A DNA stretch of 34,604 nucleotides from an uncultured Opitutia bacterium. Lineage in GTDB: Bacteria; Verrucomicrobiota; Verrucomicrobiia; Opitutales; Opitutaceae. The position numbers and the translations under genes were made by a program. The notes under the pieces are model-generated. The model saw only the letters and a list, made by a program, of their open reading frames with translations. It searched no databases and was not told the origin of the DNA. Below, piece after piece: positions 26,014-34,457 of this stretch (the stretch's first letter is position 1; every line of letters starts with the position of its first letter). The stretch spans positions 1 to 34,604 of the forward strand of contig CAIJFT010000045.1 of NCBI GenBank assembly GCA_903820035.1, given 5' to 3'.

Positions 26014-27312
26014 TCAGGCCTTCTTGACCACTTCTCGCGGGGCAATTTCGACTTGGCTGGGAGCTGATAGCTCTTTGGCTCCCTTGGCGCCGAGTTCAGC
26101 GAATTTTCGGGCGCCGGGAAGAAGCGCGCCCTCAAAGGAACCGACTGCAGTGTTGTAACCACGAAGCGCGCTATCGAGGCCGCGTCCGATCTTGTCGAGG
26201 TTGTCGGCGAAGCCGGCCACGCGATCGTAAAGAGCGCGGCCCAAAGCACTGATTTCGTCTGCGTTCTTGGATACTGATTCCTGGCGCCAGCCGTAGGCGG
26301 CGGCCTTGAGCAGGGCGATGAGGGTTGTGGGGGTTGCGAGCAAAACCCGCCGGGTGAGCGCACGGTCGATCAATTGGTTGTCGGTCTGCAGTGCGGCGGT
26401 AAGGAAGTGGTCGCCGGGAAGGAATAGCACGACAAACTCCGGCGCCGGCTGAAATTGCTCCCAATAGTTCTTTGCTCCGAGTGCATCGATGTGCGCCCGA
26501 ACTTTGGCGGCATGTTCGATCATGCGGGTTGCGCGTATGGACTCGTCGGTCGTGTCGCCGGCTGCTCGGAATGACTCGAGCGGGGCTTTGGCGTCGACGA
26601 CGATACGTTGACCTCCTGGTAACCGCACAACCAAGTCGGCGCGAAGGCCACCGGATGTTTCCTGTTCGGTAAAGTCGCAATACGGCAGCATGTCCGCCAT
26701 CTCCACGACGCGCCTTAGTTGTAGCTCGCCCCAACTGCCGGCATAGGTTGAGGAGCGAAGGGCTGTGGAAAGTTTGGTGGCTTCGCTTTGGAGCTGCATT
26801 TGGGCTGTATTGAGTGCCTTCAGCTGCTCGCCGAGAGCACCATACGCTCCGGCGCGGGCTTTCTCGATTTCATTGATCTTGTTGTCCACCTTCTCGAGGG
26901 AATCGCGGAGCGGTTTTATAAGGGCTTCGACCGCTTGTTTCCGTTGTTCGAGATCACCGGCGGACTGTTGCTGGAGTTGGCCGAACGACTGCGTCGCCAG
27001 CTCAAGAAAGTCGGCGCGGTTGGTTCTTAGGGCGTCGGCCGAGATTGCCTTGAATTCATGGATTAGTCTTTCGCGGGCGGACTTCTCCGCTTCAAGTTGT
27101 GTGCTGACTTGGGCGTTAAGTACCGTGAGTCGGGTGCATTCATTCCGCAGGTGCGCTAGTTCGGAGTTTAGCCGTTGCCCATCGGTTTCGCGGGCCCGAA
27201 CGCGCTCGAGCAAGGCGGCCTCACGGGCCCGGAGAAAAAACCAGACTAAGGCGGCGGTAAAGAGTGCGGAGGCAACGGCGGCCAAGAGCTGATTCACACG
27301 GGCAAAACTCAT
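26014..27312 (-). CDS. rmuC: RmuC-family protein (putative recombination-limiting nuclease)
   Basis: The 432-residue product has an N-terminal membrane anchor (about residues 9-27), a long coiled coil (about 28-185) and the RmuC domain. The domain shows STYAGSWGELQLRRVVE, then TSGGLRADLVVRLPGG, the nuclease-like core IVVDAKAPLES with Asp and Lys, and FLPGDHFLTAALQTD. RmuC limits inversion at short inverted repeats in E. coli and its core resembles PD-(D/E)XK enzymes; the molecular role here is taken from that family. The ATG at 27312 is preferred over a TTG at 27333. It diverges from the signalling operon across 129 bases. Confidence 0.93.
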   Translation of the reverse strand: MSFARVNQLLAAVASALFTAALVWFFLRAREAALLERVRARETDGQRLNSELAHLRNECTRLTVLNAQVSTQLEAEKSARERLIHEFKAISADALRTNRADFLELATQSFGQLQQQSAGDLEQRKQAVEALIKPLRDSLEKVDNKINEIEKARAGAYGALGEQLKALNTAQMQLQSEATKLSTALRSSTYAGSWGELQLRRVVEMADMLPYCDFTEQETSGGLRADLVVRLPGGQRIVVDAKAPLESFRAAGDTTDESIRATRMIEHAAKVRAHIDALGAKNYWEQFQPAPEFVVLFLPGDHFLTAALQTDNQLIDRALTRRVLLATPTTLIALLKAAAYGWRQESVSKNADEISALGRALYDRVAGFADNLDKIGRGLDSALRGYNTAVGSFEGALLPGARKFAELGAKGAKELSAPSQVEIAPREVVKKA

Positions 27313-27441
27313 GGGTGAAATCGTGTAGGGCAACCTTCGATGCGCGCCTTGACACCTATGAGACCCCGCTGCAAACAGCGTTATGCTGTGCAGCCGTCAG
27401 CTGCGCGCTCGATTTAGAACCACTTCACCACCAATCCTAGC
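27313..27441. promoter_or_regulatory. Divergent intergenic region between rmuC and the signalling operon
   Basis: This 129-base region must hold the promoter for the operon starting at 27442, since all later gene junctions overlap. It contains a perfect TTGACA at 27349-27354 on the plus strand, but no good -10 at 16-18 bases; a TATGCT at 27382-27387 is 27 bases away. The element is not assigned. Confidence 0.35.
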
Positions 27442-28593
27442 ATGCTGACCCAGAAATCCACGGCTTTGGCGCCGACGGAAGGTACCGAAAAACCTCCCGT
27501 TCTGGTGGTTGACGACGAGTATGGTCCGCGTGAGTCGATCGCGTTCAGTCTTTCGGGCGAGTTTTCTGTGGATACGGCGGAACGAGCCAAGGAGGCGCTG
27601 GGAAAGCTCAAGCTGCGGCAATACTCCGCGGTCGTAATGGATATCCGAATGCCCGAGATGGATGGGATCAGGGCGCTGGAGGAGTTACGCAAAATCGACC
27701 CGTATGTTTCGGTGATCATGTTGACCGGATACGGCACCCTGCAAACTGCGCAACAGGCCATGGTGAACGGCGCCAACCAATATTTGCGCAAGCCGCCGGA
27801 TATTGCAGAGTTGGTCGAGTCGGTGCGGAAGCAAACGCAGGCAACGCGATTGCGTCGCACGCAGGCTCAAGCCGCGGCTGAGGCTCAGGGGATGAATGAG
27901 ACGCTCCGGCGCGAAATCGAGCAAAACGAGCCCCAGATTTGGCAGGCGCGGGCATCCGTAGAGCTCGTTCATGATCTGAACAACCCTTTGACGGTTGTCA
28001 TCGGTTACGCGGCGTTGGTTGCCGATGAGGCTGCGGTGCTTGCCCGACGCGATCCTGAGGCGGCAAGGAAGGTGATCGAGTATGCTACGATGGTGGAAAA
28101 GGCGGCTGAGTACTGTCACCACCTGTCAGAGAATTGGCGGCATGCGTCCAAGCAGGCTCTGGAGTTTCAGCGCGTGGATTTGGTCAAGATTGCGAAGGAA
28201 GTAAGGGACGTAATCTTCTTCGGTAATGCTGCAATTGAATGCATCGGTTTGGATGAGGCTTGGGTGCGTGGCTCCAAGTTCGAGCTCATGCGCGTGCTCC
28301 AGAATTTGTTTAAGAACTCCCTGGAGGCGGGAACCACCCGGTTGATGGCTTCGTTTACCCGCCAGGGTGATCAGCTGGAAATGACGATCGCCGACAATGG
28401 TGCCGGCATGGATCCTGACCGGGTAAAAAAAGCGCTTCATGGAGGATATAGCAGCAAGGCTACAGGCACCGGACTGGGCTTGAGTATTTGCCGCCACCTG
28501 GCCGGTACGCATGGCGCGACTTTTTCACTCGAATCTGCACTCGGCAAGGGAACGACGGTTCGCCTCGTTTTCCCCGTGGCTTCGCAGGGATGA
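27442..28593 (+). CDS. Receiver-first histidine kinase (REC-HisKA-HATPase)
   Basis: This 383-residue soluble signalling protein has a receiver domain at about 20-135 with acidic pair VVDDEYGP, phospho-acceptor Asp67 in VVMDIRMPEMDG, the switch Thr in MLTGYG and Lys in LRKPPD. A linker helix (about 135-165) leads to the kinase part: the H box ELVHDLNNPLTVVIGY with His177, the N box LQNLFKNSLEAG, G1 DNGAGMD and G2 GTGLGLS. Every catalytic residue is present. With no membrane segment or sensor domain, it probably takes its signal through its own receiver. The stop overlaps the next gene's start (ATGA at 28590-28593). The ATG at 27442 gives a 20-residue disordered start. Confidence 0.9.
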   Translation: MLTQKSTALAPTEGTEKPPVLVVDDEYGPRESIAFSLSGEFSVDTAERAKEALGKLKLRQYSAVVMDIRMPEMDGIRALEELRKIDPYVSVIMLTGYGTLQTAQQAMVNGANQYLRKPPDIAELVESVRKQTQATRLRRTQAQAAAEAQGMNETLRREIEQNEPQIWQARASVELVHDLNNPLTVVIGYAALVADEAAVLARRDPEAARKVIEYATMVEKAAEYCHHLSENWRHASKQALEFQRVDLVKIAKEVRDVIFFGNAAIECIGLDEAWVRGSKFELMRVLQNLFKNSLEAGTTRLMASFTRQGDQLEMTIADNGAGMDPDRVKKALHGGYSSKATGTGLGLSICRHLAGTHGATFSLESALGKGTTVRLVFPVASQG

Positions 28594-29792
28594 AGCGACG
28601 GCGAGTCAAAATCACCGGGCTTGGATTTGTAACACCGGCGGGCGTGGGCCGAGATGAGTTTCGTCGGGGGATTTTGGAACCTATCAGCCGGGTTGGGTTG
28701 CTGAGCCGCTTTCCGGATGAGGCGGGCGCGTTTGTCGGCGCCGAGGTCAAAGGGTTTAAGCTCGAGCGCTATTTGAAGGGAGTGAACAGTAAGCGCATGC
28801 CGCGGCATACGCAGTTTGCGCTGGTCGCGGCTGTGCAGGCGGCGGAGGATGCGGGTCTGACGTTACCTATGCTGCGTAATCGTGGCGCGCTGGTAATGAT
28901 AGGCGCGACTCTGATGGATTTCGGGACGATCAATAAAGGTGTGGACTTGATCCTGCGCCATGGGCCTGTCAGTGCTCTGCCCACTTCGGTGGCGAGCGCA
29001 TTGGTGAGCGGAATTGGCGCGGCGGTGGGGGAATTGATCGGCGGCACGACGCGGACGTTGTCGCTACAAAGCGCTTGTTGCTCCGGCTTGGATGCAATTG
29101 GAAAGGCGGCAGACATGATCGCCACGGGAGAGGTGGATATTGCGGTGTGTGGCGGCACGGAGGCGCCATTGCATTTCCACCCAATGCTCGAGCTGAAGTT
29201 GGCGGGATTGGCACCGGGAAACCCGGAATTTCCGGAACGGCAGTGCCGCCCATTCGATCAGTGGCGGACTACGGGCGTCATCGGCGAAGGCGCCTGTGTG
29301 ATGATTCTCGAGGCCGAGGGACAGGGCGGGGCAGCGTACGCCCATATCGAAGGGCATGGCTATGCATCCGATGCTTCGGATCAGCCGTGTGGCGGGTTAC
29401 TTGAGGCAATGCGCCTTGCGGTGGGTAATGCCGGGTTGAGACCGCACGAAATCGAAGCCGTCAGCGCGTGGGGGCCGGGGCATAAGACGATTGATGCCGC
29501 CGAGGCCATGATGATGATGCGTTTCTTCGGCAAGAATTTGGGGGAATTACCGGTATACTCGTTGAAAGGAGCGGTCGGTAATCCGCTTGGAGCGGCAGGT
29601 GCGATTCAGGCCGGTTGCGCTGCGTTGGGATTGAAGGAAGGGTTCCTCCCTCCGACGGTAAACTGGACGTATCCCGATCCAGCGTGTGCATTGAATCTAA
29701 GTCCGGTCGCCCGATTTGTTAGCCACGATAACGTACTCATAAACGCCCACGGCTTGTCCGGCACGAACGCATGCTTGGTGCTTCATCGCTAA
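28590..29792 (+). CDS. Beta-ketoacyl-synthase-like protein with altered active site
   Basis: The 400-residue thiolase-fold protein resembles FabF-type condensing enzymes: MKRRRVKITGLGFVTPAG start, nucleophile elbow SLQSACCSGLDAIG (Cys163), CRPFDQWRTTGVIGEGA, LKGAVGNPLGAAG and the final NAHGLSGTN. The nucleophile Cys163 and the structural Lys326 are kept, but the two histidines that decarboxylate malonyl-ACP in FabF are replaced: the AHGT-type motif reads SAWGPGHK (Trp294) and the GH(L/P)xGAAG motif reads GNPLGAAG (Asn331). Normal FabF chemistry is therefore unlikely; acyl binding or acyl transfer remains possible. It sits within a signalling operon, coupled by ATGA overlap upstream and a 22-base overlap downstream. 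No acyl carrier protein gene is adjacent. Confidence 0.87.
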   Translation: MKRRRVKITGLGFVTPAGVGRDEFRRGILEPISRVGLLSRFPDEAGAFVGAEVKGFKLERYLKGVNSKRMPRHTQFALVAAVQAAEDAGLTLPMLRNRGALVMIGATLMDFGTINKGVDLILRHGPVSALPTSVASALVSGIGAAVGELIGGTTRTLSLQSACCSGLDAIGKAADMIATGEVDIAVCGGTEAPLHFHPMLELKLAGLAPGNPEFPERQCRPFDQWRTTGVIGEGACVMILEAEGQGGAAYAHIEGHGYASDASDQPCGGLLEAMRLAVGNAGLRPHEIEAVSAWGPGHKTIDAAEAMMMMRFFGKNLGELPVYSLKGAVGNPLGAAGAIQAGCAALGLKEGFLPPTVNWTYPDPACALNLSPVARFVSHDNVLINAHGLSGTNACLVLHR

Positions 29793-31789
29793 ATTTTAGT
29801 TCGACTGTCGTGATTGCGGTCGCGGCCTCAATCGTGGGCTTTGCCGCTTTCTGGTCGAATCCGCAGCGCGCCGTCAATCGCGCATTTTTCGCGGCCTCAC
29901 TTCATGTCGCGCTCTGGCTGATCTGCTTGGATCAGGCGCTTCAGGGGGGGGTGAATGGGCAGTTCTGGATGCGTACGACCTCGCTAGTAGGAGCATACAT
30001 TGCTCTTCCGATATGGTTCATTAAAGAAGCCATCGCGAGTGAAGTGTGTTCGGTGCTGAGTGTATTCATTAAGGGTGCTGCATGGGTTGTTTCATGCACT
30101 ATGCTCGCTGCTATTACGTTAACTGAGTGGTTTGTGGCATCAGATCAAAAAGAAGGGAGGTTGTCGTTTAATTTAGGATACTATGCATATATGGCTGGTT
30201 TGCTGATTGTATATGCGCTTCTTTGCCGACAAACTCTTCGGCAAATGCGCGCAAAAAACGGAGTTAGGCGTATGGAGTTGCAGATTATTCTGCTTGGTGG
30301 AAGTGCGGCAGCTTTCGTCGTTATTTTGCTTATGGCGATGCGTGCCGTATTGCATATGCCGATATTGGTTAGAATTCAGCCTTTTATTGTCATGGTTTTT
30401 TACACCGTCACAGTAATAGCTATCACGACAAGCCGGGTGTTTAACGCGCGTCAGATATTGATGGTTGCCATCCAGAAACTCTGTTTGGTTACGATCGTGG
30501 CGGTAGCAGCGTATGCTATTGATATGCTATTAGCGGAAATGTTGTCTGGGCCGGTAGCGTTGATGGTAACCGTTTCGTTCGCGCTTTGGCTGGCTGCGAT
30601 GGTGAAAGAGTCGCTGGATAGGATCTTCGAATTCTATCCGCAGGGGAATTCGGCACGGCACGCCGCCTACGCCGCGGCACAACGGGAACGCCGAATTGAT
30701 AAATTGGAAGAGGCTTTTGTGGCGGTTCTAGCTGGCTGGGGTCATTCTGAAAGGGCAATTATTCTCTCGGGAAATAGGCGGTCAGTCATTGGCGGATCAA
30801 TTGAGCTATTGGACACTAGCACGGAATTGAAGGCGATCCAGCAATTGCGGTGGGCAACTCCTGAGCGGTTGGCCCGCGAGCGACCAACCCCCGAGCGCCT
30901 CGCGCTTCAGCGCTTTTTGCATGAGAAACAGCTCGGGGTAGTTGTTATAGAGGAGGGACTTGCTTTAACCGTTGTCTTGGGAGTGGGAATTAGTGCATCC
31001 CGACGTCCATTTACCTATCCGCAGGTCACTCAGTTAATGGAGTTGGCTTCGATTATCGAAGGCGCACTTGAACGGGCTCACTTTTCGGCCAAAATTCAGC
31101 ATACCGAGCAACTCGCCACGGTGGGGTTGCTCGGCGCCAGCCTTGCCCACGAAATTCGCAATCCATTGGTGTCGATAAAGACATTTGTGCAACTCTTGCC
31201 GACTCACTATCAGGACCCCGCCTTCCGTCAGAAATTCTTTCGTTTGATCGGGGATGAGGTCACTCGAATTGATCAACTTACTGACCAGCTCTTGGATCTG
31301 GCCGCTCCGCGGGCCTATTCTGCGCAATTGCTCGAATTGCATCCATTGCTAAGTGCCAGTATCAATTTGGTTGCCGCAAGAGCAGCGAATCGCGAAATAG
31401 AGCTGCTTACGGATTTTAAGGCCGAGCCAGACCGAGCGTTTACTGACGCATCTGCAGCTAAGCAAGTAATGCTCAATTTATGCTTTAATGCCATGCAAGC
31501 GGTCGATGAGGCGAATTCGAAGGAGAGATGGGTTAAGGTTTCAACGCGGAATACCTCCGTCGGGCTTGAGATGTCAATTTCGGACAGTGGACCGGGAATT
31601 TCACCGGAAATTAGGCCGAAATTATTCCAGCCATTCCAGACAACAAAGTCATCAGGATTTGGACTCGGACTTGCGATTTGTAGCGATATTCTCGGCAATG
31701 TTCATGCTTCCATTTCAGTCGACCCTCATGAAGTCGGTGTTGGGGCTGTTTTCCGAGTAAATTTCCCATGTCAACCCTTGTCATCCTAG
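29771..31789 (+). CDS. Membrane histidine kinase with multi-TM N-terminal sensor
   Basis: The 672-residue product has an N-terminal half (about 10-265) with eight or nine hydrophobic helices. The opening NPQRAVNRAFFAASLHVALW recalls the HisKA 7TM sensor region also seen in PrsK-type kinases of PEP-CTERM systems. A GAF-like region (about 300-430) follows. The kinase core has H box GASLAHEIRNPLVSIKTF (His460), N box VMLNLCFNAMQAV, G1 DSGPGISPE, the F box KLFQPFQTTKSSG and G2 FGLGLAI, all intact. It should autophosphorylate. Its stop lies 22 bases inside the next gene, mirroring the 22-base overlap at its own start. Base composition is lower in GC than in the preceding genes. No purine-rich ribosome site precedes the ATG. 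Confidence 0.9.
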   Translation: MLGASSLNFSSTVVIAVAASIVGFAAFWSNPQRAVNRAFFAASLHVALWLICLDQALQGGVNGQFWMRTTSLVGAYIALPIWFIKEAIASEVCSVLSVFIKGAAWVVSCTMLAAITLTEWFVASDQKEGRLSFNLGYYAYMAGLLIVYALLCRQTLRQMRAKNGVRRMELQIILLGGSAAAFVVILLMAMRAVLHMPILVRIQPFIVMVFYTVTVIAITTSRVFNARQILMVAIQKLCLVTIVAVAAYAIDMLLAEMLSGPVALMVTVSFALWLAAMVKESLDRIFEFYPQGNSARHAAYAAAQRERRIDKLEEAFVAVLAGWGHSERAIILSGNRRSVIGGSIELLDTSTELKAIQQLRWATPERLARERPTPERLALQRFLHEKQLGVVVIEEGLALTVVLGVGISASRRPFTYPQVTQLMELASIIEGALERAHFSAKIQHTEQLATVGLLGASLAHEIRNPLVSIKTFVQLLPTHYQDPAFRQKFFRLIGDEVTRIDQLTDQLLDLAAPRAYSAQLLELHPLLSASINLVAARAANREIELLTDFKAEPDRAFTDASAAKQVMLNLCFNAMQAVDEANSKERWVKVSTRNTSVGLEMSISDSGPGISPEIRPKLFQPFQTTKSSGFGLGLAICSDILGNVHASISVDPHEVGVGAVFRVNFPCQPLSS

Positions 31790-33546
31790 CAACAAAGGAC
31801 GATACTCTTGCTGACGCTTGGGAGCGGCAATTGTTGCCAGGGAAGATTGCGTTAAGACTCTCTCAGCAAGATTTTCCTTCGGGTGTTTCGGTCTCTTTTA
31901 GCGCGGTAGTTGTTCTGGACGCCGCGATGGAGAACCAACTGCCAAGGTCACTTGTTCAATGTGCGACTATTTTCGTTGGAGAGCCAAGTACGTTGCCTTT
32001 CGAACAAGCGCGAATGGCCGGTAGAGCTAAAATATATCTTTCCTACCCAGAAAGTTTGATTCGCCTACGAGAGCTGCTCCCCCTCGTTGAGGAGGTAGCC
32101 GAAAAGCATTCGTTAATTGCAATGCTTAAGGAACAGGGTGTGCGAGGTCATCAAATGACGCAGTTTCAGCGATCGACCTCGGCTGAAACTGTGGAACTTT
32201 GGGATTTCTTCGAAAGTGCAGTCGAATGTATCGATGATCGTAATAGACTACTTATCGAATTTAGGCGGGCGACACGGCAGTCACTGCGTGCGTCTCATTC
32301 GGTGCTTTTTCTCCGAGGGCCGGAAGGCTTTCAGGCCGATCTTGGAACATCATTTTTCCCATTAGATGATCCATTGGTTCGATATTTCGAGTTTCAGCCC
32401 ATGATTGTTGATGGAATGACATGGCCTGGAGCAGTAGATCCTGTTGCAGAGATGGCGATACGGAATCGTCTGGCGCTTTGGGTGGCGCGAATGCTCGTGC
32501 CCATACACGATAATGGTCGTCTCTTAGGCTTGGTGGCACTAGGCGTAAGAGAGGATGGTCAGAATTATGACGAAACGGACAGAGAGCGCGCAGTATATCT
32601 GGCTAGGTTGCTCCGGCATCTACTGGGGAAATCAGCTCAATTTACCCGCTTAAGCCAAGCCGTGGAAAAGGCGACAATTGGAGTAAGATACCTACCTGGG
32701 ACATTGGTTTTGGGATCAGAAGAAAGCGCTCCGCGTAATGTGCCACTTGTTGTGAGAGACATTATTGGGCGCGCACGTCGATCCAGAGATATTTGTCGTG
32801 TCGCACCAGCTGAAGGACAGCCGTTTCGAGTTAGTGCAGGTATAATTACTGAGAACGGGGGTGTTTGGGCGTATTGGGAAGAGGCTAGCAATGAAGTTCA
32901 TGAATCGTTGCAGCGCGAACGCGCAAGTCGGCGAGATTTATTGCGTGAACTTGCACTTACCTTAAGTCACGAGCTGAGTAATTCACTAGTATCCCTCGCA
33001 AGTTTTCGTCAGTCAAATGGTGATCTCGCTCTGCCGCGTAGCTTTATCGAAACCATGAAGGCTGATGTATCACGGTTGGAAGCGCTAAATAATAACATTT
33101 CAGTTATGCAGGCACTTCATGAGGCTGTGCCTACCTCAATTGATGCTAGGGATTTGGCTCAGCGGGTTGGAATTCCATTGGGTGTTTCGGTTGAAGTAGG
33201 TCCCGATCCAATAATGATCAGAGTGAGTGCGCAACTTTTGGAGTATGCTATTAGTGCATTGCTTCAGGCGATTTTGGCTGGATCTGAGCACATCCAATCA
33301 AACCAGTTAATAATGAAGGTGCGATTTGCGGGTGTGGCTGAAGATTCCTCTGCCTTATTTTCAATCAGAGGCAAATTCATTGAACTCGAAGGGGTTTTCC
33401 CGGAACCGACAATAAATGCGGTGCCAAGTCAGGGGCGTTTAAGCGTATTTATAGCTAAGGAGATATTGGCAATTCATCGAGGTGAAATTCATGCTGGGCC
33501 GGGTATCGATAGAACTGAGATTTTGTTTTCAGTCCGCGGCATGTGA
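31768..33546 (+). CDS. Histidine-kinase-like protein with GAF domain and degenerate ATPase domain
   Basis: The 592-residue product has no membrane segment. Residues 1-120 look like a receiver fold (TLVILATKDDTLADAW, VVVLDAAMEN) without a full phosphorylation site. A GAF-like domain spans about 150-290 (RQSLRASHSVLFLRG to PIHDNGRLLGLVALG). The dimerisation helix keeps an H box, LALTLSHELSNSLVSL (His401). The ATPase domain is eroded: the N-box position reads YAISALLQAILAG without the metal-binding Asn, and no DxGxG or GxGLG box is found, though the closing helix IAKEILAIHRGEIHA remains. It is probably a phosphotransfer or allosteric partner of the intact kinases in this operon rather than an active kinase. 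It overlaps both neighbours. Confidence 0.78.
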   Translation: MSTLVILATKDDTLADAWERQLLPGKIALRLSQQDFPSGVSVSFSAVVVLDAAMENQLPRSLVQCATIFVGEPSTLPFEQARMAGRAKIYLSYPESLIRLRELLPLVEEVAEKHSLIAMLKEQGVRGHQMTQFQRSTSAETVELWDFFESAVECIDDRNRLLIEFRRATRQSLRASHSVLFLRGPEGFQADLGTSFFPLDDPLVRYFEFQPMIVDGMTWPGAVDPVAEMAIRNRLALWVARMLVPIHDNGRLLGLVALGVREDGQNYDETDRERAVYLARLLRHLLGKSAQFTRLSQAVEKATIGVRYLPGTLVLGSEESAPRNVPLVVRDIIGRARRSRDICRVAPAEGQPFRVSAGIITENGGVWAYWEEASNEVHESLQRERASRRDLLRELALTLSHELSNSLVSLASFRQSNGDLALPRSFIETMKADVSRLEALNNNISVMQALHEAVPTSIDARDLAQRVGIPLGVSVEVGPDPIMIRVSAQLLEYAISALLQAILAGSEHIQSNQLIMKVRFAGVAEDSSALFSIRGKFIELEGVFPEPTINAVPSQGRLSVFIAKEILAIHRGEIHAGPGIDRTEILFSVRGM

Positions 33547-34457
33547 AAACTAGTTCTTCCGAAATCATATCCCGTTTCGGTGATTGGGTTGTGCGAAGTC
33601 GGGCCATTCAGGCAGCTCTTATTTTCGGCTCAAGGGCACGTGGTCTTGATAGCTGTGCACGAATGGACAGCTATTCTGATGTGGATTTTCAGGTTGTAAC
33701 TTATCAACCGAGTATTTTCGCTGAAAGCACTTGGGTGCCAATCATTGACACCTCTGGGATATTAACCTACGTATATCGTTCTGCTTCTGGGGGAGTTTCG
33801 AAGGCAACGATCTTACTGAAATCGGGAATCGAAGTTGATGTGGTTGTCGTCCCGGCGATTCGTCTGCATATTGCTCGAATTGCTGTTAAGTACGGTTTGC
33901 ATCACCGTATTCCTGTTATTGCCGCTTCACTCGATGAAATGGCCACTGTTATGAGTGGAGGATATCGAATGTTAAAGGGTGGACGACAGTGGGAGAAATT
34001 TTATTCGGCTGTCGTTTCGGAAATTCGTGGTGCGCGCCTTACCGATTGCGATGTGTGCAAAATTGCTGATGAGTTTGTATGCGATTTTCGCTGGATATCT
34101 AAAAAAGTGATGAGAGGAGAGTTAATCGCTGCCCAGCGTGTCCTTCATGCCTCGTTGCTAGAGAAAAACTACCGTATTCTACATGAGCTCCGGCTTAGGA
34201 GGTCTTTAACTTCTTTTCGTGATGCTCGACGAATTGAAATACTATTGCCGCCGGATGATTTGGAGATGATCTCGATTGGTTCAACCTTGCGATCCGATGA
34301 TCTACAAGTATCTGCGCGAAAGGCAGCTCAGGCTATGCGCGTGTTAGTTGCAGAAATTGTTGGGGACCGTTGGATTTGGCCACAGGAAATTTATCAGGAG
34401 CTGCTTGGTCCTACTCGGGAAGCCGGCGGTTCGATCGACTTGCGTACAGGACCCTAA
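33543..34457 (+). CDS. Nucleotidyltransferase, ANT(6)-like fold
   Basis: The 304-residue product has the polymerase-beta-type nucleotidyltransferase signature: LIFGSRARG (Gly29-Ser30), the paired acidic residues YSDVDF (Asp46, Asp48) and a third carboxylate in IEVDVVVVP (Asp99). The helical C-terminal half, with DEFVCDFRWISKKVMRGELIAA, resembles aminoglycoside 6-adenylyltransferases (ANT(6)/AadK). The catalytic triad is complete, so it should transfer a nucleotide. Its place at the end of a signalling operon makes antibiotic modification only one possibility; AMPylation of a protein or small molecule is equally open. The GTG start overlaps the previous stop (GTGA). Its stop overlaps the convergent ABC gene by four bases. 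Confidence 0.82.
   Translation: MKTSSSEIISRFGDWVVRSRAIQAALIFGSRARGLDSCARMDSYSDVDFQVVTYQPSIFAESTWVPIIDTSGILTYVYRSASGGVSKATILLKSGIEVDVVVVPAIRLHIARIAVKYGLHHRIPVIAASLDEMATVMSGGYRMLKGGRQWEKFYSAVVSEIRGARLTDCDVCKIADEFVCDFRWISKKVMRGELIAAQRVLHASLLEKNYRILHELRLRRSLTSFRDARRIEILLPPDDLEMISIGSTLRSDDLQVSARKAAQAMRVLVAEIVGDRWIWPQEIYQELLGPTREAGGSIDLRTGP

Noticed and set aside
27349-27387. TTGACA plus TATGCT as a promoter for the signalling operon
   Set aside because: The hexamers are 27 bases apart, far beyond the usual 16-18, so no promoter is assigned, although TTGACA itself is perfect.
28488-28589. Upstream start at 28488 for the ketoacyl-synthase-like gene
   Set aside because: It would add 34 residues inside the kinase gene with no family similarity; the ATG at 28590 gives the canonical N-terminal strand and a normal coupling overlap.
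33543-34457. Calling the nucleotidyltransferase an aminoglycoside-resistance gene
   Set aside because: Only the fold motifs are visible; the operon context points elsewhere and substrate cannot be inferred.
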